The notes beneath the pieces were generated by a model. That model saw only the letters and a list, made by a program, of their open reading frames with translations. It made no database searches and was not told the DNA's origin. This document shows positions 16,663 to 23,723 of a stretch of DNA of 25,570 nucleotides, piece by piece. The position numbers and the translations under genes are program-made. Location: assembly GCA_023421505.1 (NCBI GenBank), contig JAEZTJ010000010.1, positions 1 through 25,570 on the forward strand. Reading direction: 5' to 3'. Source of the stretch: Bacillota bacterium (lineage in GTDB: Bacteria; Bacillota; Clostridia; Lachnospirales; Lachnospiraceae). The first letter of the stretch is position 1; every line of letters starts with the position of its first letter.

Positions 16663-17343
16663 TTATTTGTCCTCCTTCTTGAGATGTGGGTTATGCTTGT
16701 TAATAGTGCTGACCTGCTCTGTTAATACATCCTGAGCAGTTTTACGCTTTGCAGGTGTACCGTCTGCTGCTTTAGCCTTAGCGTTTGTTGCAAGGACGTT
16801 CGCAAGGGCAGAGTAATCATTATTGCCCTTCGGTTTTGCTACTCTTGCGTCATTTACTGCAGACACAAACGCATCTACAGCCTGTGCTCTAGCCTTTTCA
16901 TCCTTGATAGCAAGAAGCTTCGGCTTCATAGCCTTAATAACCTCTTTCATAGCTGTATCCATTGCAACGGGTTTTTCTTCCTCTGCAGGATCAGCATCAA
17001 GACATTCTTCCTTTTCGGCTTCGATCAATTGCTTCTCTTCTGCAGGAGGATCTGCCGAATCGACATCGCCGCAACCAGCTTCTAATGCATTGAGTTTATC
17101 CTCGTCAGATACCTCCTTATGAACTTGCTGATCGGATTTAACAAGCTGTTGTAAGATATTGACTACCTGTGCAAGTCCTGCCTTCAGTTCAGTAATGTCT
17201 TTTTCGACGCTACCCCCTTGGTTAGGCTCGAGCCCTTCATCACTTCCCATTTCGCTTAATGCCTGACCTGCCTGAGCAATCTCTTCCGGATCAGCATCCT
17301 TAGCGAAAGCTGCAAACATTTTGTAGAAAATGTTCTTTTTCAT
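16663..17343 (-). CDS. Nested capsid scaffold protein (internal start in the protease gene)
   Basis: Within the DUF2213 gene an ATG at 17343 is preceded by GGAAGGAG with an 11-base spacer, and would start a 226-residue protein in the same frame. The product begins MKKNIFYKMFAAFAKDADPEE, then has a glutamate/aspartate-rich helical region and a basic C-terminus (PAKRKTAQDVLTEQVSTINK), as scaffolds do. Scaffolds nested in the 3' half of protease genes are known from lambda (Nu3 in C). Independent translation is inferred from the ribosome site; the spacer is longer than ideal. Confidence 0.55.
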   Translation of the reverse strand: MKKNIFYKMFAAFAKDADPEEIAQAGQALSEMGSDEGLEPNQGGSVEKDITELKAGLAQVVNILQQLVKSDQQVHKEVSDEDKLNALEAGCGDVDSADPPAEEKQLIEAEKEECLDADPAEEEKPVAMDTAMKEVIKAMKPKLLAIKDEKARAQAVDAFVSAVNDARVAKPKGNNDYSALANVLATNAKAKAADGTPAKRKTAQDVLTEQVSTINKHNPHLKKEDK

Positions 17344-17931
17344 TATATTTTTTTCTCCTTCCTTTTTTTGCTTTATGATAGCATCAGGCATATTGTCCTG
17401 AATTGCTGCTTTTTGACCGGCTCTTCCGCTTTCTACAAGAGCCAGATGATTGCCCCTGATCTGAGTCTGCTCAAATCCCTTAGGGCCTTTCTTCATTACA
17501 TAATCGTATCCACAGGATACCTCACGTTTTCGCTTCTCCTTGATTTCATTCGCGGTTACTTCATCCGTGCAGATAATGTCAGCGACTAACATGTTCTTAA
17601 ATTCACCATCACCCTTACGAACGTTCTGAATATGACCCTTGCTATACATTCTTACATTTTGGGTTGTAACCATTTCTGAAGGATGATTATCTGTGAAGGG
17701 CTTACCTTCGAAGCTTGCGATTGTTGCCGGACTGAATACCTCATCCATACTACGATAGACCTTATAAACTCTTTGAGGGTCTAGGCTGTATTCTTCTTGA
17801 ATTCCAGGAGGAAGTTCGGAACCAAGATAATCCTGATATCCAGTCCGGGCAATCGGAACATTATGACAAATTAAAAACCCCTCCGGAGAAGTGGAGAGGT
17901 TGCCGGATATTTTGGATCCGTAATAAACCAT
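16663..17931 (-). CDS. DUF2213-type prohead protease fused to scaffold
   Basis: A 422-residue protein when started at ATG 17931, eight bases after AGGTAGG; GTG and ATG codons up to nine bases earlier lie too close to that site. Residues 1-175 match DUF2213: a TDNHP motif at about 80-84 (His83), KREVSCGY with Ser139, and NHLALVESGRAG with His162, which together suggest a His-Ser-His protease. The remaining part is acidic, helical and scaffold-like. The protein would cleave scaffold and capsid termini during maturation. It follows the Mu F-like gene by only a few bases. Confidence 0.85.
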   Translation of the reverse strand: MVYYGSKISGNLSTSPEGFLICHNVPIARTGYQDYLGSELPPGIQEEYSLDPQRVYKVYRSMDEVFSPATIASFEGKPFTDNHPSEMVTTQNVRMYSKGHIQNVRKGDGEFKNMLVADIICTDEVTANEIKEKRKREVSCGYDYVMKKGPKGFEQTQIRGNHLALVESGRAGQKAAIQDNMPDAIIKQKKEGEKNIMKKNIFYKMFAAFAKDADPEEIAQAGQALSEMGSDEGLEPNQGGSVEKDITELKAGLAQVVNILQQLVKSDQQVHKEVSDEDKLNALEAGCGDVDSADPPAEEKQLIEAEKEECLDADPAEEEKPVAMDTAMKEVIKAMKPKLLAIKDEKARAQAVDAFVSAVNDARVAKPKGNNDYSALANVLATNAKAKAADGTPAKRKTAQDVLTEQVSTINKHNPHLKKEDK

Positions 17932-17946
17932 AGGCATCACCTACCT

Positions 17947-18774
17947 TTACGCTATTCTTTCAAATTGTTCTTGTGTCATAATCTGTATTCGGCCCTGATA
18001 ATAAACCTTGGCAGGCCATTTAACCCTGTTTAAAGTAACCAGAGGAGAAGGGTAACAACGGCAATTAAAAACATTGCCCGCATTATACTTACCTATTGAT
18101 TTCTCACCTTTTAACTCTTCAGGAGAAGGAGGATCATCCCATCTTACAATTACGCCCTCCATGTGCTTATGAGAATTTCTAACTCTGGCATCGTCAGCGG
18201 TTCGCCACTGGTACCAGTTAACCCCGAAATCCTTTGCTCTGGCTTCGGTTAATGCCGTCATTGCTTTTGATGACTCTGTACGAGCTATCAGATCAGCTCT
18301 GGCCTTGCTATAGGTACTAACCTTTTTCTGCAGTTCCTTAGATATTTCCGAGGCTCTTATTGACTTATATGTCTCTGTCTTAACATACTGAGTTATATGC
18401 TCAGCGACATTTAAAGGCAAGGTCTTTATGAAGTGAGCATTTTCCATAACCTTCATATCAACCATAACCCCGATATTGCTATATAAATTATTAGTCATGG
18501 TTTTTATGAATTTAGGATTAATACTGCCGCCCTTGGCTGCATCTCTCCAGGTCTTTGCATCGGTAGAATTAGCGAGCGTGACAAACTTCTTCGCCAGATC
18601 ATTGGATAGCTCCCGATACTGATCAGAGGCATATAGCCGGTTAAGAGTTCTTATTATTTCCTCTGAATCGCTTGAGCCACTTATCAAGCCCGCTATCAGC
18701 TTGGTTATCTTTCGTAGGCTTTGGCGGTACTTCTGTTCCAATATTTTGTTCAGCTGCCAATCCTGGTATCGCAT
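17947..18774 (-). CDS. Minor head protein, Mu F/SPP1 gp7-like
   Basis: A 275-residue protein with an ADLIARTESSKAMTALTEA helix, a WYQWRTADDARVRNSHKHME block and an NVFNCRCYP ending, the three signatures of the Mu F/SPP1 gp7 family. It binds the portal and enters the prohead in small numbers; in related phages it helps DNA ejection. The ATG at 18774 lies seven bases after GGAGGGG, both inside the portal gene, so the overlap of 134 bases appears to be real. Confidence 0.88.
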   Translation of the reverse strand: MRYQDWQLNKILEQKYRQSLRKITKLIAGLISGSSDSEEIIRTLNRLYASDQYRELSNDLAKKFVTLANSTDAKTWRDAAKGGSINPKFIKTMTNNLYSNIGVMVDMKVMENAHFIKTLPLNVAEHITQYVKTETYKSIRASEISKELQKKVSTYSKARADLIARTESSKAMTALTEARAKDFGVNWYQWRTADDARVRNSHKHMEGVIVRWDDPPSPEELKGEKSIGKYNAGNVFNCRCYPSPLVTLNRVKWPAKVYYQGRIQIMTQEQFERIA

Positions 18775-20203
18775 TACCTAACCCCTCCATCATATTTTCA
18801 TCTACAAAATCATTGGAAGCCATTTCGATGTCATCATCCGTGATATTAGTAAACATTCCGGTGGATTTACTCATTGCTTTATATTCTTTCATGGCAATCT
18901 TTTGGTTTATTATGCCACTATCGTAAGCATCTTTGATAGTCGTGCCCTTTTTCGATACAAGTTCAGCGAGTTCACTTTCCTTAGGAGATCGCACGGGAAG
19001 GAACCTGATATCTAAATCCGTTGGCACTTCTCCGAACTCTGACATAAACATAACTGGAAGTAGCTGCTCAAGCGCTGGTCTTAATTTGCTTTCCTGCTGA
19101 TTTTCTATTGATCCGTCATAGTTTTCCTGATCGCTTTCACCAGTGGAATTCATTCCAGCCGGTGAACGTCCGAATAACTTTGTAACAGGAATTTCAGCAG
19201 CTCCGGAGACATCCATCATGAAACTTTCATACACATCGTTAAGCCCTGAGAAAGTATAATCTAATTTTTGCAGCTCGTCTTTCGCGCCCATCATCAACAT
19301 GCTATTATTGTTTATCATTTTGTTTATAGCTTGCTGAGTGTTGTAAAAATCTCTCTGCGCCTCAATATCTCCTAATGTATTAATTACATCAAGTCCCTCC
19401 GTTTTTGTTGCTAAAATTGAAGCACGGAAGATCAGAGATGCAATATTCCATGAGGTGTTATCTCTCTTAGCAAGTTCTTCGAAAATATGTTCTACCTCTG
19501 AAGCGCCCCAGTACATCTCCGAGATTTCTTCCCATTTCGGGAGATTTCTTCCTGGGAACCTTAGTATTCTGCTGTGATGTATCCTAACTGTTTGCGAGTT
19601 ATCATTATTGTTAACCTGGTAATACTCAGGCAATCCATAGTCAGGATCGTCGATATCATCTATCAAACTGTTTTCCGGATATATTCCCATCCATCGATCT
19701 ACAACTAATAGCCCTTTAAATGCACCAGGCATAATCATATCCAAGTCCAGTGGATCACTAAGATTGTCCTGCCCTGATATCAGCATAATAGCAGCTGATC
19801 CACCGTACAATCTCGACCAGTACAAAGCATCCAATATCTTTGATTTAATCTTTGTACGTTTCTCTAATTTGTTATATCGATCAACAGCTTCTGGAGGCAA
19901 TTCACAGTTTATCTCAAACCAGTTTTTACACATGTCGTCAGGTACAGTATTGATAATTCTTTTTATAATCCAGTTTTCCCGATACAGGGTCGTGAGTAAT
20001 TGATAATTCTTGGTTAGCCTCGTGAGTTCGTACTCGGTTGTGTTCATGAGGTTTTGAGCTCCCATGCCGGTTCTAGCCATAGCGTTTAAAAACATATCCA
20101 TCATAAAGCCTGAGCTGCTCTTCTGCGATTCCTTAACAGGCTCAATACGGCTTGATTGGCTATTAGGTTCTCTTCTAAGCTTTTTTCTTTGTCTATTATT
20201 CAA
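18641..20203 (-). CDS. Portal protein (DUF1073-type)
   Basis: A 520-residue protein of the DUF1073 portal family. It shows FLNAMARTGMGAQNLMNTTEYE near residue 38, ENWIIKRIINTVPDDMCKNWFEI near 78, and the hallmark KLFGRSPAGMNSTGESDQENYDG near residue 345. Twelve copies would form the vertex channel through which DNA is packed. The start is TTG at 20203, overlapping the terminase stop as TTGA, with GGTGAG just upstream. The C-terminal 45 residues are encoded in DNA shared with the next gene. Confidence 0.9.
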   Translation of the reverse strand: MNNRQRKKLRREPNSQSSRIEPVKESQKSSSGFMMDMFLNAMARTGMGAQNLMNTTEYELTRLTKNYQLLTTLYRENWIIKRIINTVPDDMCKNWFEINCELPPEAVDRYNKLEKRTKIKSKILDALYWSRLYGGSAAIMLISGQDNLSDPLDLDMIMPGAFKGLLVVDRWMGIYPENSLIDDIDDPDYGLPEYYQVNNNDNSQTVRIHHSRILRFPGRNLPKWEEISEMYWGASEVEHIFEELAKRDNTSWNIASLIFRASILATKTEGLDVINTLGDIEAQRDFYNTQQAINKMINNNSMLMMGAKDELQKLDYTFSGLNDVYESFMMDVSGAAEIPVTKLFGRSPAGMNSTGESDQENYDGSIENQQESKLRPALEQLLPVMFMSEFGEVPTDLDIRFLPVRSPKESELAELVSKKGTTIKDAYDSGIINQKIAMKEYKAMSKSTGMFTNITDDDIEMASNDFVDENMMEGLGNAIPGLAAEQNIGTEVPPKPTKDNQADSGLDKWLKRFRGNNKNS

Positions 20204-21537
20204 ATTCTCACCGCCCTTATAATGGTTTTAACATAATATCTGATAGCATCACATGAATGGTCGCGTTCTTTCAATGGCTGCTCAATGCCTCTTGCAGCTG
20301 CCTTTTCATCCCATAAGTATGACCCTATTTCATTTCTGAGATTGGCACATTTTTTATGTACCCTTAGTAATCCCATGGCAAACATAGAGGCTACTAATCG
20401 GATGCCGTCGAGTACTTCGTTGTCCGCATCTCTAAACCTTAGCCCCTTCTTGCGTCCGGCTACTTTAAAGCTCGCAGCACTAGGATCCACAATGATGCAG
20501 TTATATGTTTTATCTCCAATAAAATCCAAGATATCATTAACATACTCTTCATCATCCTTCTGGCGACCCTTTTCTCGACTATTATAACAGTATTCATCTA
20601 CAACCCACGAAACACGCCCTAACCGGATTATTTCATGACATGCAAACGGGTTGGTCGTACCATAGTCTATTGTGTAATATCGTGTATAGAGTTGCCTCAT
20701 GTCCGGCCCAGTATCATCGTCGAATAGCAGTCCATCATGAAACATATCATAGATCGCGCCTTCAGCCATTACCCATAGGCCAAGTATGTATCGTTTGAAG
20801 AACACACCGACGTACATGCTGCGGTATCGTCTCTTAATATCCTCATGCAGGCTCAAGTTATCGTTCATGGTGAAGTGTAGATAAATCAACCGTTTATCAA
20901 TAATTTTGTCAATCCAGTTTACCTTGAACCAATGCATAGGTCCCTGCGGATTGCAGTTAAACCAGAATTTTGATCCCTTAACGGAACAACGGCCGGTTGC
21001 CTGATTAACAAAGCTCTCCGGCATCAATGCAACTTCATCAAAAAAGCAGCCTGCCAGGGTGATACCTTGTATCAGATCCTGCGACCGCTCATCTTTACCG
21101 CCAAATATATAAAAGTAATTTGTTACATCTCCTCTGGTAACGACCATTAGGTTATCGGCTCTGTGATCAGTTACTCCGTATCCTCTGGATTTAAGCATAA
21201 GCTTTAACCAGAATAATACGTTTCTTCGGAAGGATCCGATTGTCTTGCCGCACATACCGAAGTTCTGACCATTAAAACTCGTCATAGCCCACAGGACATA
21301 TGACAATGACATACATAGGGTTTTACCGGACCGGATAGCCCCATCAGCTATAATGCCATCCATGTCCTTTACCGGAGAATTAGGAAGCCACCAGGTAAGA
21401 ACTTGTAATTGCTTTTTAGAGAACGGCTGAAATACAAATCCATTCTGAAACTGCTGTTTAAGCTTAACAGCCGAGCTCATTATCTTCTTGCGAAGGGAAG
21501 AGATCTTGCTATCTATCACCGACCAGTCATTCTTCAT
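20200..21537 (-). CDS. Terminase large subunit (PBSX-type)
   Basis: A 445-residue packaging motor with ATPase and nuclease halves. The Walker A variant GAIRSGKT is at residues 66-73 and Walker B with catalytic glutamate (CFFDEV) at 164-169. The nuclease acidic residues are likely D291 (YTIDYGT), D351 (IIVDPSAAS) and D430 (DHSCDAIRYY). The pattern is that of PBSX-type large subunits. All key residues are present, so the enzyme looks intact. The gene overlaps terS by 11 bases. Confidence 0.95.
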   Translation of the reverse strand: MKNDWSVIDSKISSLRKKIMSSAVKLKQQFQNGFVFQPFSKKQLQVLTWWLPNSPVKDMDGIIADGAIRSGKTLCMSLSYVLWAMTSFNGQNFGMCGKTIGSFRRNVLFWLKLMLKSRGYGVTDHRADNLMVVTRGDVTNYFYIFGGKDERSQDLIQGITLAGCFFDEVALMPESFVNQATGRCSVKGSKFWFNCNPQGPMHWFKVNWIDKIIDKRLIYLHFTMNDNLSLHEDIKRRYRSMYVGVFFKRYILGLWVMAEGAIYDMFHDGLLFDDDTGPDMRQLYTRYYTIDYGTTNPFACHEIIRLGRVSWVVDEYCYNSREKGRQKDDEEYVNDILDFIGDKTYNCIIVDPSAASFKVAGRKKGLRFRDADNEVLDGIRLVASMFAMGLLRVHKKCANLRNEIGSYLWDEKAAARGIEQPLKERDHSCDAIRYYVKTIIRAVRI

Positions 21538-22357
21538 CTGTCCACACCTCCGACGCCTTGGCGTTCAGTGCTTCAAGGAAGTTGTCTGATCTGGTTGGAG
21601 TAGTCTGAGGTTCGTTCTTCTTGGCTTCATAGTCAACCTTAATAAGGTCAATCTCAAGCTTGCGCTTGTCATATTCCATCTTATGACGATCAAGAGGATT
21701 AAACAGGAAATACCGATCAAGCCAGTCCATGGACTTACAACGGTCAAGGAGCTTAATACCCACACTCTCTGCTGTTTGTTTTACTTCCTTGATCAGTTGA
21801 GTGTCGACCTTGGAAGTATCTTTAAGAAAAACCACACCTTTTTCGACTCTCGCATAATCTCCCATGTCAGCAAATACTATCCTCATATGGAATTCAACCA
21901 TGTCAGCTTCAGTAATGACTAGCTGCTGACGCTTTATTTCCTGAAGCCTTTGGACCTCAGCTTTTACAGCAACGTTTTGCAACAACTCGAACCCATGAGC
22001 TTTGGCACTGTCATATTCACACCCATATGCCTTTAAATAGCTTTGTGTTGCATTAAATGATTTACTGTAATATATGCAAAAAAGCCTCTGTTCTGGAGTA
22101 AGGTTTTCATTCATCATGGTTTCCTTGGTTCCGTCATCAATAGGATTTTTCGGTTTCTTTTTATTATTATCATTCTTTGTTGTACAACTTTTCTTTGATT
22201 GTTGTACAACATTCCATTTATCCCGCTGTTTCCATACAGCTACAACCTTCTCATCTACTCCAAGAGTATTGGCAATTTCCCGATTAGTAATATTGCCGGA
22301 ATGCTGTATATATATTTCATGCGCTTTATCTCTATTCGGATCTCTTGCACGCGGCAT
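21527..22357 (-). CDS. Terminase small subunit
   Basis: A 276-residue protein starting MPRARDPNRDKAHEIYIQ at ATG 22357, eight bases after GAGGTGG. Residues 9-45 form a helix-turn-helix (NREIANTLGVDEKVVAVWKQRDKW) for binding the packaging site. From about residue 85 the segment LTPEQRLFCIYYSKSFNATQ is the classic small-terminase opening, followed by a helical oligomerisation region. The lysine-rich linker between the two is flexible. It precedes and overlaps the large subunit gene. Confidence 0.9.
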   Translation of the reverse strand: MPRARDPNRDKAHEIYIQHSGNITNREIANTLGVDEKVVAVWKQRDKWNVVQQSKKSCTTKNDNNKKKPKNPIDDGTKETMMNENLTPEQRLFCIYYSKSFNATQSYLKAYGCEYDSAKAHGFELLQNVAVKAEVQRLQEIKRQQLVITEADMVEFHMRIVFADMGDYARVEKGVVFLKDTSKVDTQLIKEVKQTAESVGIKLLDRCKSMDWLDRYFLFNPLDRHKMEYDKRKLEIDLIKVDYEAKKNEPQTTPTRSDNFLEALNAKASEVWTDEE

Positions 22358-22389
22358 ATCACCACCTCTCAATCGTGTTGTTTAAATAT

Positions 22390-22416
22390 AAGAAAAGGAA
22401 CCCGGTAAAGAGTTCC
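22390..22416 (-). terminator. Rho-independent terminator just upstream of terS
   Basis: On the minus strand GGAAC pairs with GTTCC (arms 22416-22412 and 22401-22397) around a ten-base loop whose ends can add a C-G pair, followed by TTTTCTT. It ends about 33 bases before the terS start, too close for a promoter to fit between the two. Confidence 0.65.
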
Positions 22417-22479
22417 ATTAAAAATAAAGAGATATATTAAACATGATAGCATAATTTACAATAATCATGTTAATAATAA

Positions 22480-22569
22480 TTACAGGAACATTTGTAAGCA
22501 ATATATCGTTATAACTATATATAATATTGCTAACAGCAGTTTGCTATCTATTTCTATTGATATTTTCAA
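22480..22569 (-). CDS. 29-residue hydrophobic peptide (possible type I toxin-like or leader peptide)
   Basis: A TTG eight bases after AGAGAGGGGG opens a 29-codon frame encoding MKISIEIDSKLLLAILYIVI and a short hydrophobic end. One membrane helix is predicted. No family is recognised. It lies 64 bases upstream of the terminator at 22390-22416, and its ribosome site is inside one arm of an 11-bp inverted repeat (22571-22581 with 22638-22648). It could be a leader peptide, a small membrane toxin or a chance frame. The rest of the 22417-22782 gap holds only the repeat and a weak promoter. Confidence 0.4.
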   Translation of the reverse strand: MKISIEIDSKLLLAILYIVITIYCLQMFL

Positions 22570-22570
22570 T

Positions 22571-22648
22571 GTTAAAACCCCCTCTCTAAAATAATATGGT
22601 CCAATACTATTGTGAGTAAAATCAGAAAGATTTATTCGGGGTTTTAAC
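22571..22648. repeat. 11-bp perfect inverted repeat flanking a promoter-like sequence
   Basis: GTTAAAACCCC (22571-22581) and GGGGTTTTAAC (22638-22648) are perfect inverted copies separated by 56 bases. In RNA the second copy would hide the ribosome site of the 29-residue peptide. As DNA, the arms could be half-sites for the late regulator. Confidence 0.7.
22591..22620 (-). promoter_or_regulatory. Possible late promoter
   Basis: On the minus strand TTTACT (22620-22615) and TATTAT (22596-22591) are separated by 18 bases. Both match the sigma-A consensus only in part. It lies between the arms of the inverted repeat and about 25 bases before the peptide start. AT-rich DNA makes chance matches common. 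Confidence 0.3.
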
Positions 22649-22782
22649 AATACATATAAAATTCTGGAACTAAGAACGTAATCTAGGTGCCAGCCTTCGC
22701 TCTTGAAGATCTTTGAACTATCTTATAGCCTTATTGTTATAATTAGAAGAACCACTAACCGAAGGTAAGGACTTTATAGATT

Positions 22783-23280
22783 TTATTCAATGTCTAGTGC
22801 TTCTTTAACCTGTTTATTGATTTTTCCATCCACTGTTAAGTCATTATCTTTTTGAAAAGCCTTTATAGCCGATTTTGTCTTTTTCCCTAATATTCCATCC
22901 ACCTTCCCGCAATCATAACCCAAATCGTTTAAAGTTTTTTGGACTTTTTTAATTGTTTCAGTAGATGTACTTGTATTAGTTGAATTTTTATTAGAATTAT
23001 CAGTACTAGACTTCTGTGTATTAGTAATTTCGGCTGAATTTGATGAGTAAGGACATACGCCATTATCATGCAGGTGAGGTGGATTTCCTCCACAATGATA
23101 ATGATAACTCCCTAAGCCACTCTTATTCTTATTATCTCTATGTCCTCCACTCGAATCTGTTCTTCCAGAATGTGCTTCTACGGTAACTACCATTGGACTA
23201 ATCCGTAGATCTTGCAGAGGCATTATAGTAAATGAAAGTGCAATAAAGCAAATAAGTATAACTCGAAATAATTTTCTCAT
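22783..23280 (-). CDS. Secreted YHYH-domain protein with peptidoglycan-binding domain
   Basis: A 165-residue protein. Residues 1-36 form a signal peptide or membrane anchor with a basic start and hydrophobic core. Residues 37-78 hold HSGRTDSSGGHRDNKNKSGL, then YHYHCGG (59-65) and HLHDNGVCPY, the YHYH domain, with many histidines and two cysteines that could bind metal. Residues 78-107 are a Ser/Thr/Asn linker. Residues 108-165 are a PG_binding_1-type domain (VQKTLNDLGYDCGKVDGILG, then AIKAFQKDNDLTVDG). It is likely exported and attached to the wall. It has its own promoter upstream and a terminator separating it from the regulator, so it looks like a moron expressed from the prophage. Its function is not known. 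Confidence 0.85.
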   Translation of the reverse strand: MRKLFRVILICFIALSFTIMPLQDLRISPMVVTVEAHSGRTDSSGGHRDNKNKSGLGSYHYHCGGNPPHLHDNGVCPYSSNSAEITNTQKSSTDNSNKNSTNTSTSTETIKKVQKTLNDLGYDCGKVDGILGKKTKSAIKAFQKDNDLTVDGKINKQVKEALDIE

Positions 23281-23304
23281 AATCTTCCCCCTAATCTAAT
23301 TATT

Positions 23305-23336
23305 TACCATAATTATACATCGTATACCATAATTAT
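23305..23336. repeat. Direct repeat (operator-like) over the moron promoter
   Basis: TACCATAATTAT occurs at 23305-23316 and 23325-23336. The starts are 20 bases apart, about two helical turns. One copy covers the -10 box and the other reaches the -35 box of the promoter at 23312-23340, as a regulator site would. Confidence 0.5.
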
Positions 23337-23340
23337 GCAA
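23312..23340 (-). promoter_or_regulatory. Promoter of the YHYH gene
   Basis: On the minus strand TTGCAT (23340-23335), a 17-base spacer and a perfect TATAAT (23317-23312) lie about 32 bases before the YHYH start codon, which has GGGGG as its ribosome site. The promoter follows directly after the terminator at 23345-23375, which fits an independently expressed moron. Confidence 0.75.
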
Positions 23341-23344
23341 TGCT

Positions 23345-23375
23345 AAAAAGGCACCCAGCGTCAGCTCTGAATGCC
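23345..23375 (-). terminator. Rho-independent terminator after the tRNA-like block
   Basis: On the minus strand GGCATTCAG pairs with CTGGGTGCC (nine pairs, two of them G-T) around an eight-base loop, followed by TTTTT. It ends transcription coming from the late regulator and the tRNA-like region before the YHYH promoter. Confidence 0.85.
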
Positions 23376-23379
23376 TTTA

Positions 23380-23535
23380 TCAAGGGGAGTCCCTCGGGGG
23401 AGTGAGGGAATGCGAAGAATAGGAGTCGAACCTATCTCTGTAAACATTGCCTAGGTATTTACCGCTTTCATCCAGGTAAGCTATCTTCACATATCCGCAT
23501 GAGCTATAAAACCCGTCAAAATTTTGCTCTGTCAT
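23380..23535 (-). CDS. Small ORF, 51 residues, overlapping a tRNA-like element
   Basis: The ATG overlaps the stop of the upstream small ORF (ATGA), which suggests coupling. The product starts MTEQNFDGFYSSCGYVKIAY and looks protein-like as far as about residue 44, then ends in PPRDSP, encoded by a pyrimidine-rich stretch. No family is recognised. About half of the frame coincides with a tRNA-like element (23411-23490), so it may be a chance frame through an RNA gene, or the RNA may be a mimic inside a gene. The ribosome site is weak. Confidence 0.35.
   Translation of the reverse strand: MTEQNFDGFYSSCGYVKIAYLDESGKYLGNVYRDRFDSYSSHSLTPPRDSP
23411..23490 (-). tRNA. tRNA-like element with oversized anticodon arm
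   Basis: Read on the minus strand: acceptor GTGAAGA pairs with TCTTCGC (one G-T) followed by discriminator A; T8 and A9; D stem GCTT/AAGC with loop ACCTGGATGA (A14, GG, A21 all present); stem GTAAA/TTTAC; a 4-base variable region; T stem ATAGG/CCTAT with loop TTCGACT. Only the anticodon region is odd: 13 bases (TACCTAGGCAATG) replace the usual seven. An extended stem with one C-A mismatch would leave loop CTAGGCA, with anticodon AGG if read normally, but C at position 37 is unusual. CCA is not encoded. Four arms matching by chance is very unlikely; whether it is charged or functional is unknown. Confidence 0.65.
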
Positions 23536-23723
23536 GGCTTATACCACATTCTTTCACCGGTTGTCACGGCTCTTACCTGCGTCCAGGCTGACAGGTTATA
23601 GTATACCGAGTAATCGTGCGGTCGAAAACTCTCATCATTCACTGTAATTGTAAGTGCCGGACTTGTTATAGTCGGTGCCGGCAACCGCCGCTTAATTTCG
23701 TGGTCTACTAAGCAATAATACAC
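23532..23723 (-). CDS. Small hypothetical protein, 63 residues
   Basis: A GTG start opens a frame encoding a protein-like sequence with YYCLVDHEIKRRLPAP at the start and YNLSAWTQVRAVTTGERMWY at the end. The frame stays open for 9 codons upstream of the GTG (to a TGA), and no ATG is available, so the start is uncertain. No clear ribosome site is seen. The stop overlaps the next small ORF as ATGA. No family is recognised. The DNA upstream, 23730-23813, can form several short hairpins (such as GGCTGATTAGCC), so a structured RNA is an alternative. It lies between the late regulator and the tRNA-like element. Confidence 0.45.
   Translation of the reverse strand: MYYCLVDHEIKRRLPAPTITSPALTITVNDESFRPHDYSVYYNLSAWTQVRAVTTGERMWYKP

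Noticed and set aside
22690..22755. Possible second tRNA-like fold (GTTCAAAG-type loop with AAGAT/ATCTT stem)
   Set aside because: The T loop is nine bases, no matching acceptor stem is present and the D and anticodon arms do not form.
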